Shown here: positions 16,498 to 26,761 of the stretch, in pieces
Numbering within the stretch: the stretch's first letter is position 1
Layout of the letters: every line of letters begins with the position of its first letter
The notes under the pieces: generated by a model
Databases searched by the model: none
What the model saw: only the letters and a program-made list of their open reading frames with translations
Told to the model about the DNA's origin: nothing
Origin: Luteimonas endophytica
GTDB taxonomy: Bacteria > Pseudomonadota > Gammaproteobacteria > Xanthomonadales > Xanthomonadaceae
Direction: 5' to 3'
Assembly (NCBI RefSeq): GCF_029887875.1
Contig: NZ_JARXRM010000008.1
Span: 96,782 to 160,781, forward strand
DNA: 64,000 nt
Position numbers and translations under genes: made by a program

Positions 16498-17415
16498 ATG
16501 GACGCCACGGCCGAACATCGCACCCAGGCCCCCGCCCTTGCCGGCGCCCGCGCCCCGGCCGCCGCGAAGATCTCCATTCCTCCCGTTTCCCGGACCCCGG
16601 TCATGAACGACGCCCGTATCGATCCAGTCACGCCGGAGCGGGACTCCGCGAAGGCGCCGCCGCCGGCCAAGCTGTCGGCGCGCGGCCTGGACTTCTACTA
16701 CGGCGATTTCCACGCCGTGAAGAACATCAACTTCGACATGCCCGAAAGGCGCGTGACCGCGTTGATCGGCCCGTCCGGCTGCGGCAAGTCCACCCTGCTG
16801 CGGGTCTTCAACCGGATCTACGCGCTGTACCCGAAGCAGGAGGCGCGCGGCGAGGTGCTGCTGGACGGCGAGAACGTCCTGGCGCCGAAGTACCCGATGA
16901 ACCGCCTGCGCAGCAAGGTCGGCATGGTGTTCCAGAAGCCGGTGCCGTTCCCGATGACGATCTTCGAGAACGTGGCCTATGCCATCCGCCACCACGAGAA
17001 GCTGGCGAAGGCGCGGATGACCGAACGGGTGGAGCAGGCGCTGGTCCAGGCGGCGCTGTGGGACGAGGTGAAGGACAAGCTCGGCCAAAGCGCGCTGGGC
17101 CTGTCCGGCGGGCAGCAGCAGCGGTTGTGCATCGCCCGGGCCATCGCCCTGCGCCCGGAAGTGCTGCTGCTCGACGAGCCGACCTCGGCATTGGACCCGA
17201 TCTCCACCAGCCGGATCGAACAGCTGATCGCGGAACTCAAGCAGGACTACACGATCGTCATCGTCACCCACAACATGCAGCAGGCCGCCCGCGTCTCCGA
17301 CTACACCGCGTTCATGTACCTGGGCGACATGATCGAGCACGATGCCACCGAAACGATCTTCTCGAACCCCTCGAAACAGCAGACCGAGGACTACATCACG
17401 GGACGCTTCGGATGA
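16498..17415 (+). CDS. pstB: Phosphate ABC transporter ATP-binding protein PstB
   Basis: Cytoplasmic ATPase driving phosphate import. Walker A is GPSGCGKST, the Q-loop lies in [12 protein letters not shown], the ABC signature is LSGGQQQRL and Walker B is [13 protein letters not shown], with the switch histidine in VTHNMQQ. From ATG 16498 it has 305 residues, about 45 more than usual; the first 55 are Ala/Pro-rich and lack homology. ATG 16603 (MNDARID) is therefore a real alternative giving 270 residues. It begins six bases after pstA. Confidence 0.95.
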   Translation: MDATAEHRTQAPALAGARAPAAAKISIPPVSRTPVMNDARIDPVTPERDSAKAPPPAKLSARGLDFYYGDFHAVKNINFDMPERRVTALIGPSGCGKSTLLRVFNRIYALYPKQEARGEVLLDGENVLAPKYPMNRLRSKVGMVFQKPVPFPMTIFENVAYAIRHHEKLAKARMTERVEQALVQAALWDEVKDKLGQSALGLSGGQQQRLCIARAIALRPEVLLLDEPTSALDPISTSRIEQLIAELKQDYTIVIVTHNMQQAARVSDYTAFMYLGDMIEHDATETIFSNPSKQQTEDYITGRFG

Positions 17416-17418
17416 AGC

Positions 17419-17508
17419 CGTGACTCGTGATTCGTGATTCGCACGAGCAGTATCGCGGCCCTCGAAGCACCCAGTTGCCAACCACAAATCACCGATCACC
17501 AATCACGG
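17419..17508. repeat. Facing GTGATTCGTGATT-type repeats between pstB and phoU
   Basis: Left part 17419-17441 reads as GTGA(C/T)TC units in tandem; right part 17480-17508 reads AATCACCGATCACCAATCAC, its complement. The pair forms an imperfect inverted repeat within the 100-base pstB-phoU gap. Related units recur at 58122, 59350 and 59454 in this window. Xanthomonads carry such short dispersed repeats. Confidence 0.7.
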
Positions 17509-17515
17509 CCCTCCC

Positions 17516-18238
17516 ATGACCCAGCCCCACGACCACATCGTCAAGAGCTACGACGAGGAACGCCAGCGGCTGCTGGGCGAGATCCTGCGCATGGGGGGGA
17601 TGGCCGCCGCCCAGCTGCAGGCCGCGCTCGACGTGGTGGAGCGCCGCGACGACGCCGCCGCGGCGCGCATCATCGCAAACGACGAGGCGATCGACGCGCT
17701 CGAGAAGGAAGTCAGCCACGATGTGATGAAGCTGGCCCTGCGCGGGCCGATGGCGCGCGACTTGCGCGAGATCCTCGCCGCGCTGCGGATCGCCTCGGAC
17801 ATCGAGCGGATCGGCGACTACGCCGCCAACGTCGCCAAGCGCTCCACCGCGCTCAACCAGGCCCCGCCGTTGCCCCACACCCGCGGCCTCAACGTGCTCG
17901 GGCAGCTGGCGCTGGGGCTGGTACGCGACGTGCTGGACGCCTACCGCGGCAACGACGCCACCGCCGCGCAACGGGTCCGCGAACGCGATGCCGAACTGGA
18001 TGCCCAGTACACCGGCCTGTTCCGCGAACTGCTGACCTACATGATGGAGGACGCACGGGTCATCACCCCCTGCACCCACCTCCTGTTCATGGCCAAGAAC
18101 ATCGAGCGGATCGGCGACCACGCCACCAACATCGCCGAGAACGTGTGGTTCCTGGTGCACGGCGACGACGCCCTGCCGCCGCGCGAGAAGCGCGACGAGA
18201 CCAACACCGTGGCCCGCCCCGACCTGAACGAAAACTGA
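17516..18238 (+). CDS. phoU: Phosphate signalling regulator PhoU
   Basis: Cytoplasmic negative regulator that links the Pst transporter to the PhoR/PhoB two-component system. The 240-residue, all-helical protein has the two PhoU repeats with metal-binding motifs: [17 protein letters not shown] in repeat 1 and [20 protein letters not shown] in repeat 2. ATG 17516 lies right after a short dispersed repeat; the 100-base gap from pstB may permit separate expression, but phoU belongs to the pst operon by position. Confidence 0.95.
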   Translation: MTQPHDHIVKSYDEERQRLLGEILRMGGMAAAQLQAALDVVERRDDAAAARIIANDEAIDALEKEVSHDVMKLALRGPMARDLREILAALRIASDIERIGDYAANVAKRSTALNQAPPLPHTRGLNVLGQLALGLVRDVLDAYRGNDATAAQRVRERDAELDAQYTGLFRELLTYMMEDARVITPCTHLLFMAKNIERIGDHATNIAENVWFLVHGDDALPPREKRDETNTVARPDLNEN

Positions 18239-18420
18239 CCGAAAACTCCAGCGGACAACGCGCGCACACCCGTAGGCGCGCGGCGGCGCGCCGGCCGCGG
18301 GTATGGTGCAGGCTGCCGCCCGAGCGGCCGCCGGCACCGGCCGCGGCGCGCGGGCGGAGCCGGTCCCCAGGTCGCCATCCCGGCGGGGTCGCCCGCCGCC
18401 ACACCAGGAGTCACACGCCA

Positions 18421-18762
18421 ATGTCCGAGTCCAACCGCAAGCCCGTGTCCCTCGCCGTCGGCGCCGCCCTGATCGGCGGTCTCGGCCTGTGCGCCCCGAC
18501 GTTCGCCATGGACGACCTCGCCCAGGGTTATCTGGTCTCCGCGCAGGAAACCGGCGAAGCGGCGCAGGCCGCCGAAGCGGAGGCTTCCGCCGACAAGGCC
18601 GCAGAAGGCAACTGCGGAGCCGACGCCGAGAAGGCCGCCGAAGGCAGCTGCGGCGGCCATGCCGATGCCGCGGCCGAAGCCGACGATGCTGCCACCGACA
18701 CCGGCGACAAGGCCGAGGCCGAAGGCAAGTGCGGCGAGGGCAAGTGCGGCGGCGCCGCCTGA
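18421..18762 (+). CDS. hvfA: HvfA-type RiPP precursor with EGxCG motifs
   Basis: A 113-residue exported precursor peptide. A signal peptide covers residues 1-29 ([15 protein letters not shown]). The mature part is rich in Ala, Glu and Asp and carries four EGxCG units: EGNCG (62-66), EGSCG (74-78) and tandem [10 protein letters not shown] (101-110). In the HvfA family the cysteine of EGKCG is converted by the HvfB/HvfC enzymes into oxazolone-thioamide groups that bind copper. The two variant units may or may not be modified. hvfB follows 10 bases later. The 182-base gap to phoU probably holds its promoter; no metal-regulator site was recognised. Confidence 0.85.
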   Translation: MSESNRKPVSLAVGAALIGGLGLCAPTFAMDDLAQGYLVSAQETGEAAQAAEAEASADKAAEGNCGADAEKAAEGSCGGHADAAAEADDAATDTGDKAEAEGKCGEGKCGGAA

Positions 18763-18772
18763 TCCGGGCAGC

Positions 18773-19633
18773 ATGCGGGGCCTGTCCGCGCTGAAACCGG
18801 ATGCGGCGGGCCTGGGCCTGCGGCGGGCCCTGCTGGGCCCGCTGCGGGACGCCGGACCGCACGACTTCGATTTCCTCGAGTGCGCGCCGGAGAACTGGAT
18901 CGGCGTCGGCGGCGCCGCCGGCGAGGCGCTCGCCGAACTGTCGGACAGGCATCCGCTGCTGTGCCACGGGCTGTCGCTTTCGCTGGGCGGCACCGAACCG
19001 TTGGACGAGACCTTCCTGGGCCGGGTGCGGCGGTTCCTCGACCGCCATGGCGCGCTCTGCTACAGCGAGCACCTCAGCTACTGCAGCGACGACGGCCAGC
19101 TCTACGACCTCTTGCCGATTCCCTTCACCGAAGAGGCGGTGCATCACGTCGCCGCGCGCATCCGCCAGGCGCAGGACCTCCTCGGCCACAGGATCGCGGT
19201 CGAGAACGCCTCGTACTACGCCGCCCCGCATCGGGAAATGGGCGAGCTGGAGTTCACCCTTGCGGTGCTCGGCGAGGCGGATTGCGACCTGCTGCTGGAC
19301 GTCAACAACGTCCACGTCAACGCCATCAACCACGGCTACGATGCCGAGGCCTACCTGGCGGCCCTGCCCGGCGAGCGCATCGCCTACGTCCACGTGGCCG
19401 GGCACTACGACGAGGCGGAAGACCTGAAGATCGACACCCACGGCGCGCCGGTCGTGGATGCGGTGTGGTCGCTGCTGGGCAGCGCGTACCGGCGCTTCGG
19501 GCCGCGCCCGACGCTGCTGGAGCGCGACTTCAATTTCCCGCCCTACGGCGAACTGCTCGAGGAGCTGGGAACGTTGCGGCGCATCCTGCGCGAACACGCC
19601 GCGGACCCCGGTTCGCGCCAGGCGCATGGCTGA
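18773..19633 (+). CDS. hvfB: HvfB, multinuclear iron-dependent oxidase (MNIO, DUF692)
   Basis: A 286-residue TIM-barrel enzyme of the MbnB/HvfB family, which uses iron and oxygen to modify cysteines of a precursor peptide. Metal ligands expected for the family are visible: H65 (CHGLSLSLG), H100 (YSEHLSYC), E144 (VENASYY), D176 (DVNNVHVNA), H207/H211 (YVHVAGH), D221/H223 (DTHG) and E250 (LLERDFN). Its end overlaps hvfC by eight bases. Together with HvfA and HvfC it forms a complete modifying unit. Confidence 0.93.
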   Translation: MRGLSALKPDAAGLGLRRALLGPLRDAGPHDFDFLECAPENWIGVGGAAGEALAELSDRHPLLCHGLSLSLGGTEPLDETFLGRVRRFLDRHGALCYSEHLSYCSDDGQLYDLLPIPFTEEAVHHVAARIRQAQDLLGHRIAVENASYYAAPHREMGELEFTLAVLGEADCDLLLDVNNVHVNAINHGYDAEAYLAALPGERIAYVHVAGHYDEAEDLKIDTHGAPVVDAVWSLLGSAYRRFGPRPTLLERDFNFPPYGELLEELGTLRRILREHAADPGSRQAHG

Positions 19634-20414
19634 GGCGCCGCCGCGGCTGCGCGCGCAGCAGTACGCGCTGACCCGGCACCTGCGCGATCCCGATGGAGCG
19701 TCCCCGCCGCCCGGCATCGAGGAGCGTCGCCTCGCGGTCTACCGGGAACTGCTGTTCAACAACCTCCGCGGGCTGCTCGCCTCGAATTTCCCGGTGATCG
19801 CGCGCACCCTCGGTGGCGAACGCTGGATCGCACTGGTCCGGGCGTTCCTGCGCGACCACCGCTGCCGCACCCCGCTGTTCCCGGAGCTCGGCCGCGAGTT
19901 CCTGCGCTACCTCGAGGGGGCGGACGGGCTGCCCGCGTTCCTTCCGGAACTGGCGCACTACGAATGGGCGGAGCTGGCCCTGCAGATCTCGGAAGCGTCG
20001 CTGGCCGACGCCGGCGCCGAGCCGCTGGACCGTGCCGATCCGCGCCCCGCCCTGCTCGATCGGGCGCCGGTTCTTTCACCGCTGGCCTGGCCGCTGGCCT
20101 ACCGCTGGCCGGTGCACACGATCGGCCCGGAGTACCAGCCGCACGCGCCGCCTGAGGCGCCGACTCTGCTGATGCTGCGCCGCGAAGCCGATGGCCGGGT
20201 GCGCTTCTCGCGGCTCAGCCCGCTGGCCTGGCGCCTGGTCGAGCGCCTCCGGCGCTGCCCCGGCGCGAGCGGCCGCGCACAGCTGCTGGCGCTGGCGGCC
20301 GAGGCCGGCGCGTCCGATCCCGGTCCGTTCCTTGACGGCGGCGGCGCACTGCTGGCGCAGATGGCCGCGACCGGCGTGATCGCCGGCACCAGGGCGCCGC
20401 AGCCGGCGGCATGA
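19626..20414 (+). CDS. hvfC: HvfC, DUF2063 partner protein
   Basis: A 262-residue protein of the DUF2063 (putative DNA-binding) family, which recognises the precursor leader and complexes with the MNIO enzyme. It has the family's N-terminal helical domain ([68 protein letters not shown]) and a C-terminal beta-rich part with YRWPVHTIG. Start ATG 19626 lies inside the end of hvfB, a sign of coupling. No hvfD (DoxX) follows; the next gene is on the other strand. Confidence 0.9.
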   Translation: MAEAPPRLRAQQYALTRHLRDPDGASPPPGIEERRLAVYRELLFNNLRGLLASNFPVIARTLGGERWIALVRAFLRDHRCRTPLFPELGREFLRYLEGADGLPAFLPELAHYEWAELALQISEASLADAGAEPLDRADPRPALLDRAPVLSPLAWPLAYRWPVHTIGPEYQPHAPPEAPTLLMLRREADGRVRFSRLSPLAWRLVERLRRCPGASGRAQLLALAAEAGASDPGPFLDGGGALLAQMAATGVIAGTRAPQPAA

Positions 20415-20432
20415 ACGCAGGCGGCGCGGTCG

Positions 20433-21008
20433 CTAGCGCGCGTCGGCGCCGAGCCACTTCCCGACCATGCGCCGCAGCGACCGGTCCAGCGACGGATCGT
20501 TGGCGACCTCCTGGATGTCCCGCCAGGCCAGCGCGTGCGATTCGTCGCTGACGGCGAACTGCTCGTGCGCGCCGGCACGGACCAGGTAGCGGACGTCGTA
20601 GTGCCAGTGCTCCGGCACGCCGCGGTGTTCCGGGATCCGGTGGCGGTCCAGATCGAGGATGCCGCCCTCCAGGCGCAGCTCGCGCAATCCGGTCTCCTCC
20701 TTCGCCTCGCGCAGCGCCACCCGGGCCAGATCGCGGTCGCCGTCGGCATGTCCACCGGGCTGCAGCCACAGCCCGAGCTTCCGGTGATGGGTCAACAGGG
20801 TGCGTCGGCCGTCGCCGCTGACCACCAGCGCCGAGGCGGTGAAGTGGCCGGCCGACCGTTCGCGTACGAACGGATCCGGGGCCTCGCCCGCGAGCGCGAC
20901 GAATCGCGCAACCGCGGTGGCCTCCGCGGGCCAGCGCTCGGCATAGCGGGCGAAATCCTCGCGCAGGGCGGCGATGGCGTCGGTCTGGGTCATGCTGCGT
21001 TGCGTCAT
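20433..21008 (-). CDS. Nudix hydrolase
   Basis: A 191-residue hydrolase of nucleoside-diphosphate-linked compounds. The Nudix helix [24 protein letters not shown] is clear (metal-binding REAKEETGL intact), although the first Glu of the G-x5-E rule is Arg, as the window's GGHADGD subgroup seems to allow. N-terminal residues 1-55 are helical. Start 21008 or 20993 (MTQTD) cannot be decided because neither has a ribosome-binding site. It converges on hvfC and is divergent from the alanine symporter. Substrate unknown. Confidence 0.82.
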   Translation of the reverse strand: MTQRSMTQTDAIAALREDFARYAERWPAEATAVARFVALAGEAPDPFVRERSAGHFTASALVVSGDGRRTLLTHHRKLGLWLQPGGHADGDRDLARVALREAKEETGLRELRLEGGILDLDRHRIPEHRGVPEHWHYDVRYLVRAGAHEQFAVSDESHALAWRDIQEVANDPSLDRSLRRMVGKWLGADAR

Positions 21009-21204
21009 GAGCGGGAAGCGCAGCAGTCTAGCGCCCGGCGGCCCGGTGCGGCTTGTGATCCCCTGCGCGCTTTGGCAAGGTACGCCAGCCGCATCGCGCG
21101 GACATGCCAGACCAGGGGAACCACCACGTGCGCATCAGCCGTTCCGAGCCCGCCCACTGCCGGGGTCCGTTGACCCGCCCCTCCGCGCCCGCCGCGACGT
21201 GCGC

Positions 21205-22755
21205 ATGACGGCAGCAGGCCGCGTGCTCGCGGCGCTCCTGGCGCTGGCCCCCGCCGCGGTGTCCGCGGCCCCGTCCTCCGCCCCCGGTCTCGACGAAACC
21301 ATCAACAACGCGTTCGCCCCGGTCGCCGCCGCGGTGTCCTGGGTGGTGTTCCATCCGGTGCCGATCGGCTTCGGCGCCAGCCTGCCGTTCGTGGTGCTGT
21401 GGCTGCTGGTCGCCGCGCTCGGCTTCACCCTGTACTTCCGTTTCATCAACCTGCGCGGGTTCGCGCAGGGCTTTCGGCTGATCCGGGGCGATTTCTCGCG
21501 CCCGGACGACCCCGGCGAGGTCACCCACTTCCAGGCCCTGGCCACGGCGCTGTCGGGCACGGTCGGCCTGGGCAACATCGCCGGCGTCGCCATCGCCATC
21601 AGCATCGGCGGGCCGGGCGCCACCTTCTGGATGATCGTCGCCGGCCTGCTGGGCATGAGCTCCAAGTTCGCCGAGTGCACGCTCGGGGTGAAGTACCGCC
21701 GCATCAATGCCGACGGCACCGTCTCCGGCGGACCGATGTACTACCTCAGCCGCGGTCTGGCCGAACAGCGTCCCTCGCTGGCCGGGTTGGGCAAGGTCCT
21801 GGCGGTGGTGTTCTCGATCTGCTGCATCGGCGGCTCGCTCGGCGCCGGCAACATGTTCCAGTCCAACCAGAGCTTCCAGCAGATACTGCAGGTCAGCGGC
21901 GGCGCCGACAGCTGGCTGGCGGGCAAGGGATGGCTGTTCGGCCTGATCATGGCCGTGCTGGTGGCGGTCGTGATCATCGGCGGATTGAAGTCCATCGCCC
22001 GGGTGACCGGCAAGCTGGTGCCGGTGATGGCGATCTTCTACTTCGCCTGCGGCCTGTACATCATCGGCGCCGACATCGGCAATGTCGGGCCCGCCTTTCG
22101 CGCCATTTTCGACGGCGCGTTCACTCCCGAAGCGGGCTACGGCGGCTTCATCGGCGTGCTGATCCAGGGCTTCCGCCGCGCCGCGTTCTCCAACGAGGCC
22201 GGCGTCGGCTCGGCGGCGATCGCGCATTCGGCCTCGCGCACCAGCGAGCCGGCCTCGGAGGGGCTGGTGGCGCTGTGGGAGCCGTTCATCGACACCGTGG
22301 TGATCTGCACCATGACCGCCCTGGTGATCGTGATCACCGGCATGTACCAGGTCGAGGGCGTCGGCGACGGCGTGCAGCTGACCTCGATGGCCTACGCCTC
22401 GGTGCTGTCCTGGTTCCCGTACCTGCTGGCCGTGTCGGTACTGCTGTTCGCGTTCTCGACCATGCTGGCCTGGTCGTATTACGGCGAGAAGGCGGCCTGC
22501 TACCTGTTCGGCGAGTCGCGCGCCGTGGCGCTCGCCTACAAGCTGCTGTTCTGCGTGTTCGTGGTGATCGGCGCCTCCGCCAACCTGGGCGTGGTGATGG
22601 ACTTCTCCGACGCGATGATCCTGGTGATGTCGGTGCCGAACCTGATCGGCGTGTACCTGCTGGCGCCGGTGGTGCGGCGCGAGGTGGAACACTACCTGCA
22701 ACGGGTCCGCAGCGGAGAGATCCGCAACTACCGGCGCCAGCCGGTGGCGGGCTGA
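21205..22755 (+). CDS. Sodium:alanine/glycine symporter (AGCS family)
   Basis: A 516-residue inner-membrane symporter. It has an N-terminal signal-like helix, about ten further membrane segments and AGCS family motifs: [59 protein letters not shown] and [15 protein letters not shown] 21205 (or the in-frame GTG 21199 two codons earlier) precedes this; upstream residues in the frame have no homology. It is followed after three bases by an NhaC-type gene. Likely imports alanine or glycine with sodium. Confidence 0.92.
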   Translation: MTAAGRVLAALLALAPAAVSAAPSSAPGLDETINNAFAPVAAAVSWVVFHPVPIGFGASLPFVVLWLLVAALGFTLYFRFINLRGFAQGFRLIRGDFSRPDDPGEVTHFQALATALSGTVGLGNIAGVAIAISIGGPGATFWMIVAGLLGMSSKFAECTLGVKYRRINADGTVSGGPMYYLSRGLAEQRPSLAGLGKVLAVVFSICCIGGSLGAGNMFQSNQSFQQILQVSGGADSWLAGKGWLFGLIMAVLVAVVIIGGLKSIARVTGKLVPVMAIFYFACGLYIIGADIGNVGPAFRAIFDGAFTPEAGYGGFIGVLIQGFRRAAFSNEAGVGSAAIAHSASRTSEPASEGLVALWEPFIDTVVICTMTALVIVITGMYQVEGVGDGVQLTSMAYASVLSWFPYLLAVSVLLFAFSTMLAWSYYGEKAACYLFGESRAVALAYKLLFCVFVVIGASANLGVVMDFSDAMILVMSVPNLIGVYLLAPVVRREVEHYLQRVRSGEIRNYRRQPVAG

Positions 22756-22758
22756 CGC

Positions 22759-24264
22759 GTGGCCGCCGTCCCCTCGCGCGAACCCAGCCTGCTGCAGGCG
22801 CTGGCGCCGCTGCTGTTCCTGATCGCGGCGCTCGCCTGCGCGGTCTACCTGTACGCCGACAACGCCTCTTATGGCGCCAACCAGATCTCGCTGCTGCTGG
22901 CCGCCGGCATCGCGGCCCTGGTCGGCATCCGCAACGGCCAGCGCTGGCAGGAGATCCAGGACGCGCTTGTGCACGGCATCTCGGTGGCGGTGGTCCCGAT
23001 CTTCATCCTGCTCGCGGTCGGTGCGCTGATCGGCACCTGGATCCTCAGCGGCACGGTACCGACGCTGATCGTGTACGGCGTGCAACTGCTGCACCCGGCC
23101 TATTTCTATCCCGCCGCCTGCCTGATCTGCGCGGTCGTGGCCCTGGCGATCGGCAGCTCCTGGACCGTGGCCGGCACCCTCGGCGTGGCGCTCATCGGCG
23201 TGGCGCAGGGGCTGGACATGTCGCTGCCGATCACCGCCGGCGCGATCATCTCCGGGGCCTATTTCGGCGACAAGATGTCGCCGCTGTCGGACACCACCAA
23301 CATCGCCCCGGCCGCAGCCGGCAGCGAGCTGTTCGCGCACATCCGCCACATGACCTGGACCACCGGGCCGAGCATCCTGATCGCGCTGGTGCTGTTCGGG
23401 TTGGTCGGCCTGGGCGGCGGCGGCCGCGGCGACGGCAGCGTGGCGCTGGGCGACCTGCCGGTGGTGCTGGGCGCGCAGTTCGACCTCGGCTGGCATCTGC
23501 TGATCCCGATGGCGGTGGTGTTCGCGCTGGCGATCCTGCGGTTCCCGGCATACCCGACCATTCTGATCGGCGCCCTGCTCGGCGCGCTGTTCGCGGTGGC
23601 GTTCCAGCCGGCCCTGGTGATCGCGCTGGCCGACGATGCCGACCTGTCGCGGCCGATGGCGCTGCTGTCGGGCGCCTGGATCGCGCTGTTCGACGGCTAC
23701 CGGGCCGAGACCGGCAATGCAGCGGTCGACGACCTGCTCAGCCGCGGCGGCATGAGCAGCATGCTCAATACGGTGTGGCTGATCGTCTGCGCGATGGGCT
23801 TCGGCGCGGTGATGGAGAAGACCGGGCTGCTGGAGCGGATGATCCGCAGCGTGCTCAAGGCCGCCAGGTCGACCGGCTCGCTGATCGCGGCGACCCTGGC
23901 CACCGCGATGGGCGCGAATGCGGTCGCCGCCGACCAGTACATGGCGATCGTGCTGACCGGCCGGCTGTTCCAGCCCGAGTACCGCCGCCGCGGGCTGGCG
24001 CCGGTGAACCTCTCCCGCGCGCTCGAGGACGCCGGCACGATCACCTCGCCGCTGGTGCCCTGGAACACCTGCGGCGCCTACATGGCCGCGACCCTGGGCG
24101 TGGCCACGTTCGACTACCTGCCCTACGCGTTCTTCAACCTGGCCAGCCCGCTGGTGGCGCTGGTGCTGGCCTACGCGGGATACAAGATCCTGCGGCTGCC
24201 GCCGCAGGACGATGCCGCCGGCGCGGCCCCGGCCCCGGCCGTCGCGGCGACCACGCGCGACTGA
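22759..24264 (+). CDS. NhaC-family sodium:proton antiporter
   Basis: A 501-residue membrane protein with 11-12 hydrophobic segments and NhaC-type motifs such as IGTWILSGTVPTLIVYG, GSSWTVAGTLGVALIG, SGAYFGDKMSPLSDTTN and APVNLSRALEDAGTITSPLVPWNTCGAYM. The GTG start at 22759 is three bases after the alanine symporter stop, so the two are one transcript. It could expel the sodium brought in by its neighbours, or carry organic acids or amines like some NhaC relatives. Confidence 0.88.
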   Translation: MAAVPSREPSLLQALAPLLFLIAALACAVYLYADNASYGANQISLLLAAGIAALVGIRNGQRWQEIQDALVHGISVAVVPIFILLAVGALIGTWILSGTVPTLIVYGVQLLHPAYFYPAACLICAVVALAIGSSWTVAGTLGVALIGVAQGLDMSLPITAGAIISGAYFGDKMSPLSDTTNIAPAAAGSELFAHIRHMTWTTGPSILIALVLFGLVGLGGGGRGDGSVALGDLPVVLGAQFDLGWHLLIPMAVVFALAILRFPAYPTILIGALLGALFAVAFQPALVIALADDADLSRPMALLSGAWIALFDGYRAETGNAAVDDLLSRGGMSSMLNTVWLIVCAMGFGAVMEKTGLLERMIRSVLKAARSTGSLIAATLATAMGANAVAADQYMAIVLTGRLFQPEYRRRGLAPVNLSRALEDAGTITSPLVPWNTCGAYMAATLGVATFDYLPYAFFNLASPLVALVLAYAGYKILRLPPQDDAAGAAPAPAVAATTRD

Positions 24265-24299
24265 CCCTTTCCGATCCACGCAAGCACTCCGGATTTCCT

Positions 24300-25658
24300 A
24301 TGGACAAGACCTCGATCCACGGCATGTGGTCCTCGCGCCTGATGTTCATCCTCGCCGCGACCGGCTCGGCGGTCGGGCTGGGCAACATCTGGCGCTTCCC
24401 GTACATGACCTCGGACAACGGCGGCGGTGCCTTCGTGCTGGTCTACCTGGGCTGCATCCTGCTGGTCGGCCTGCCGATCCTGATGGCCGAGATCCTGATC
24501 GGCCGCCACGGCCGGGTCAGCCCGATCAACACCCTGCGCGGCCTGGCGCGCGACAGCGGGGTGAGCCGCCACTGGGTGGCGATCGGCTGGATCGGCATCG
24601 TCGCCGGCATCCTGATCCTGAGCTTCTACAGCGTGGTCGCCGGCTGGACCCTGCACTACACCTTCCTCTACCTCAAGCAGCTGGCCGGCGGCGCGGCCAT
24701 TACCGACCCCGGCGCGACCTTCGCGGCGCTGCTCGGCGATCCGCTGGAACTGACCTTCTGGCATGCGCTGTTCATGCTGCTCACCGTGGCCGTGGTGGCG
24801 CTCGGCGTGGAGAAGGGGCTGGAGCGCGCGGTCCGGTTCCTGATGCCGGCGCTGTTCGTGCTGCTGCTGATGCTGGTGGTGTACGGGATGACCACCGGCT
24901 TCATGGGCCAGGCGGCGGCATTCCTGTTCAAGCCCGACTGGTCGGTGATCAGCGGCGGCACGTTTCTCAGCGCCATGGGCCAGGCGTTCTTCACCCTCAG
25001 CCTGGGCATGTGCACGATGATGACCTACGGCGCCTACCTGCCCCGCGAGGGGGTCTCGATCGGGCGCGTCGGCATCGCGGTGGCGCTCACCGACACCAGC
25101 GTCGCGCTGCTGGCCGGGCTGGCGATCTTCCCGGTGGTGCTCTCGTTCGGGATCGATCCGGCCGGGGGCGGGCCCGGGCTGATCTTCACCTCGCTGCCGC
25201 TGGCGTTCGAGTCGATGCCGTTCGGGATCGTCTACGGGCTGGCGTTCTTCGGCCTGCTGGCTGTGGCCGCGTGGACCTCGTCGATCTCGCTGCTGGAGCC
25301 GGCTACCGCGTTCCTGGTCGAGAAGTACGGCGTCGCCAGCCGGAAACGGGCCGCGCTCGGCATCGCCGGACTGTCGTGGTTGCTGGGCCTGCTGTCGGTG
25401 CTGTCGCTGAACCTGTGGTCCGAGGCGCGCATCCTCGACCGCGACATCATGACCTTCATCGAGTTCATCGCCAACGATCTGATGCTGCCGCTGGGCGGCC
25501 TGCTGATCGCGCTGTTCGCCGGCTGGGCGCTCAACCGCACGATCCTGCGCGAGCAGCTTTCGGACATGCCGGAGGCCCTGTTCACCGCGTGGCGCTGGCT
25601 GATGCGGGTGGTCGCGCCGGCGCTGGTGTTGATCGTGCTGGCGCGGGCGGTGCTCTGA
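24300..25658 (+). CDS. Sodium-dependent transporter (neurotransmitter:sodium symporter family)
   Basis: A 452-residue LeuT-fold transporter. The signature WSSRLMFILAATGSAVGLGNIWRFPY (TM1 with the unwound sodium/substrate site) and GGGAFVLVYLG are exact NSS hallmarks; TM6 (GQAFFTLSLGMCTMMTYGAYL) and TM8 (LAVAAWTSSISLLEP) follow. It has 11-12 membrane segments like most bacterial NSS proteins. ATG 24300 starts 35 bases after the NhaC-like gene, completing a three-transporter run. The likely substrate is an amino acid or amine. Confidence 0.92.
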   Translation: MDKTSIHGMWSSRLMFILAATGSAVGLGNIWRFPYMTSDNGGGAFVLVYLGCILLVGLPILMAEILIGRHGRVSPINTLRGLARDSGVSRHWVAIGWIGIVAGILILSFYSVVAGWTLHYTFLYLKQLAGGAAITDPGATFAALLGDPLELTFWHALFMLLTVAVVALGVEKGLERAVRFLMPALFVLLLMLVVYGMTTGFMGQAAAFLFKPDWSVISGGTFLSAMGQAFFTLSLGMCTMMTYGAYLPREGVSIGRVGIAVALTDTSVALLAGLAIFPVVLSFGIDPAGGGPGLIFTSLPLAFESMPFGIVYGLAFFGLLAVAAWTSSISLLEPATAFLVEKYGVASRKRAALGIAGLSWLLGLLSVLSLNLWSEARILDRDIMTFIEFIANDLMLPLGGLLIALFAGWALNRTILREQLSDMPEALFTAWRWLMRVVAPALVLIVLARAVL

Positions 25659-25677
25659 GAGGAGCTAGACTGAGCGC

Positions 25678-26319
25678 ATGAGCGCCCTGCCCTACGACTC
25701 CCACCGGCTCTGCGAGCTCGCGGGCGAGCTGATCGTCAACGTCCGCGAACTCGCCGCGCGCGGCTGGACCCCGGCGACCAGCAGCAACTTCTCGCAGCGC
25801 CTGGACGACCGCCACGCCGCGATCACCATCTCCGGACGCGACAAGGGCCGGTTGCGCGAGTCCGACATCATGGTGGTGGACCTGGACGGCGCCGCCGTGG
25901 GCAGCGACCACCGGCCCTCGGCCGAAACCCTGCTGCATACGCAGCTGTACCGCCGTTCGGCGGACATCGGCTGCATCCTCCACACCCATTCGCAGCACCA
26001 GACCGTCGCCTCGCGGCTGTTCGCGGGAGCCGGCCACGTGCGTCTGGAGGGCTACGAGCTGCTCAAGGCCTTCGCCGGCAACACCACCCACGAGGCCGCG
26101 GTCGACGTGCCGGTGCTGCCCAACAGCCAGCACATGCCGACCCTGGCGGCGCAGGTCGACGCGCTCCTGGACCGGGGCCCGCTCTGGGGCTACCTGATCG
26201 ACGGCCACGGCCTGTACGCCTGGGGCCGCGACATGGCCGAGGCCCGCCGCCACCTGGAGGCGTTCGACTTCCTGCTCGGCTGCGAGCTGGAGCTGTTCCG
26301 GTTGACGGGGCCGCGCTAG
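25678..26319 (+). CDS. mtnB: Methylthioribulose-1-phosphate dehydratase MtnB
   Basis: A 213-residue class II aldolase-fold zinc enzyme of methionine salvage, dehydrating 5-methylthioribulose 1-phosphate. The zinc and active-site pattern is present: [42 protein letters not shown] (zinc histidines) and GHGLYAWG. The ATG at 25678 is preceded by GAGGAG. It follows the transporter by 19 bases, and mtnD/mtnC come 442 bases later. Confidence 0.95.
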   Translation: MSALPYDSHRLCELAGELIVNVRELAARGWTPATSSNFSQRLDDRHAAITISGRDKGRLRESDIMVVDLDGAAVGSDHRPSAETLLHTQLYRRSADIGCILHTHSQHQTVASRLFAGAGHVRLEGYELLKAFAGNTTHEAAVDVPVLPNSQHMPTLAAQVDALLDRGPLWGYLIDGHGLYAWGRDMAEARRHLEAFDFLLGCELELFRLTGPR

Positions 26320-26424
26320 CGGCGCGGCACACTTCTCCTCCGATCCTGCATTCGCCGTTGTTCCGGCTCCGGAGAGCCGGGCCGTTGGCCGTCCCCAGCT
26401 ACCGGATTCCGATGCCGCGTCCTC

Positions 26425-26590
26425 TCCGGTGCGGGTTGGCGCGCGGGCTTCGGCGGCAGCGGCGCCCGGGCCGGGGGTGTTGCGCAGAGCAGGCCATGGA
26501 TGGCCTGCGGCCCTGACTCCGGCCATGGATGGCCGGACCGAAAGGCGGAGCGACACCCCCGGCGCGGCTTCCGCCCCGCACGCCAGACCG
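26425..26590. repeat. Imperfect inverted repeat element with CCATGGATGGCC units
   Basis: Within the gene-free 26320-26761 gap, CCGGGGGTGTTGCGC on the left and GCGACACCCCCGG on the right are complementary. They enclose two copies of GGCCATGGATGGCC, and flanking GTGCGGG/CCGCAC bases also pair. It resembles a dispersed palindromic repeat of this family. The remainder of the gap shows no gene; a promoter for mtnD is expected near 26700-26750. Confidence 0.55.
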
Positions 26591-26761
26591 AAGTCGCTCT
26601 AGAGGAACCCAACCGCAGGAGCGGCTAGTCGCTGTCGCCGCGCCCTGGCGACGATGATGGATCGCGCTATCGAGTCGGGCTGCCTGGCGCTCCGTGACGC
26701 GACTTGCGTTCCGGCCTCGACAGCCCCATTTTTAGCGCTTGCCTCGCCAGGAGACACCGCC

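Noticed and set aside
20974-21204. Extra 77 residues at the start of the alanine symporter
   Set aside because: They overlap the divergent Nudix gene start region and lack a signal or helix; ATG 21205 gives a normal family N-terminus.
21009-21204. Glycine riboswitch ahead of the alanine/glycine symporter
   Set aside because: No GG-rich tandem aptamer or conserved glycine-riboswitch core can be drawn from this spacer.
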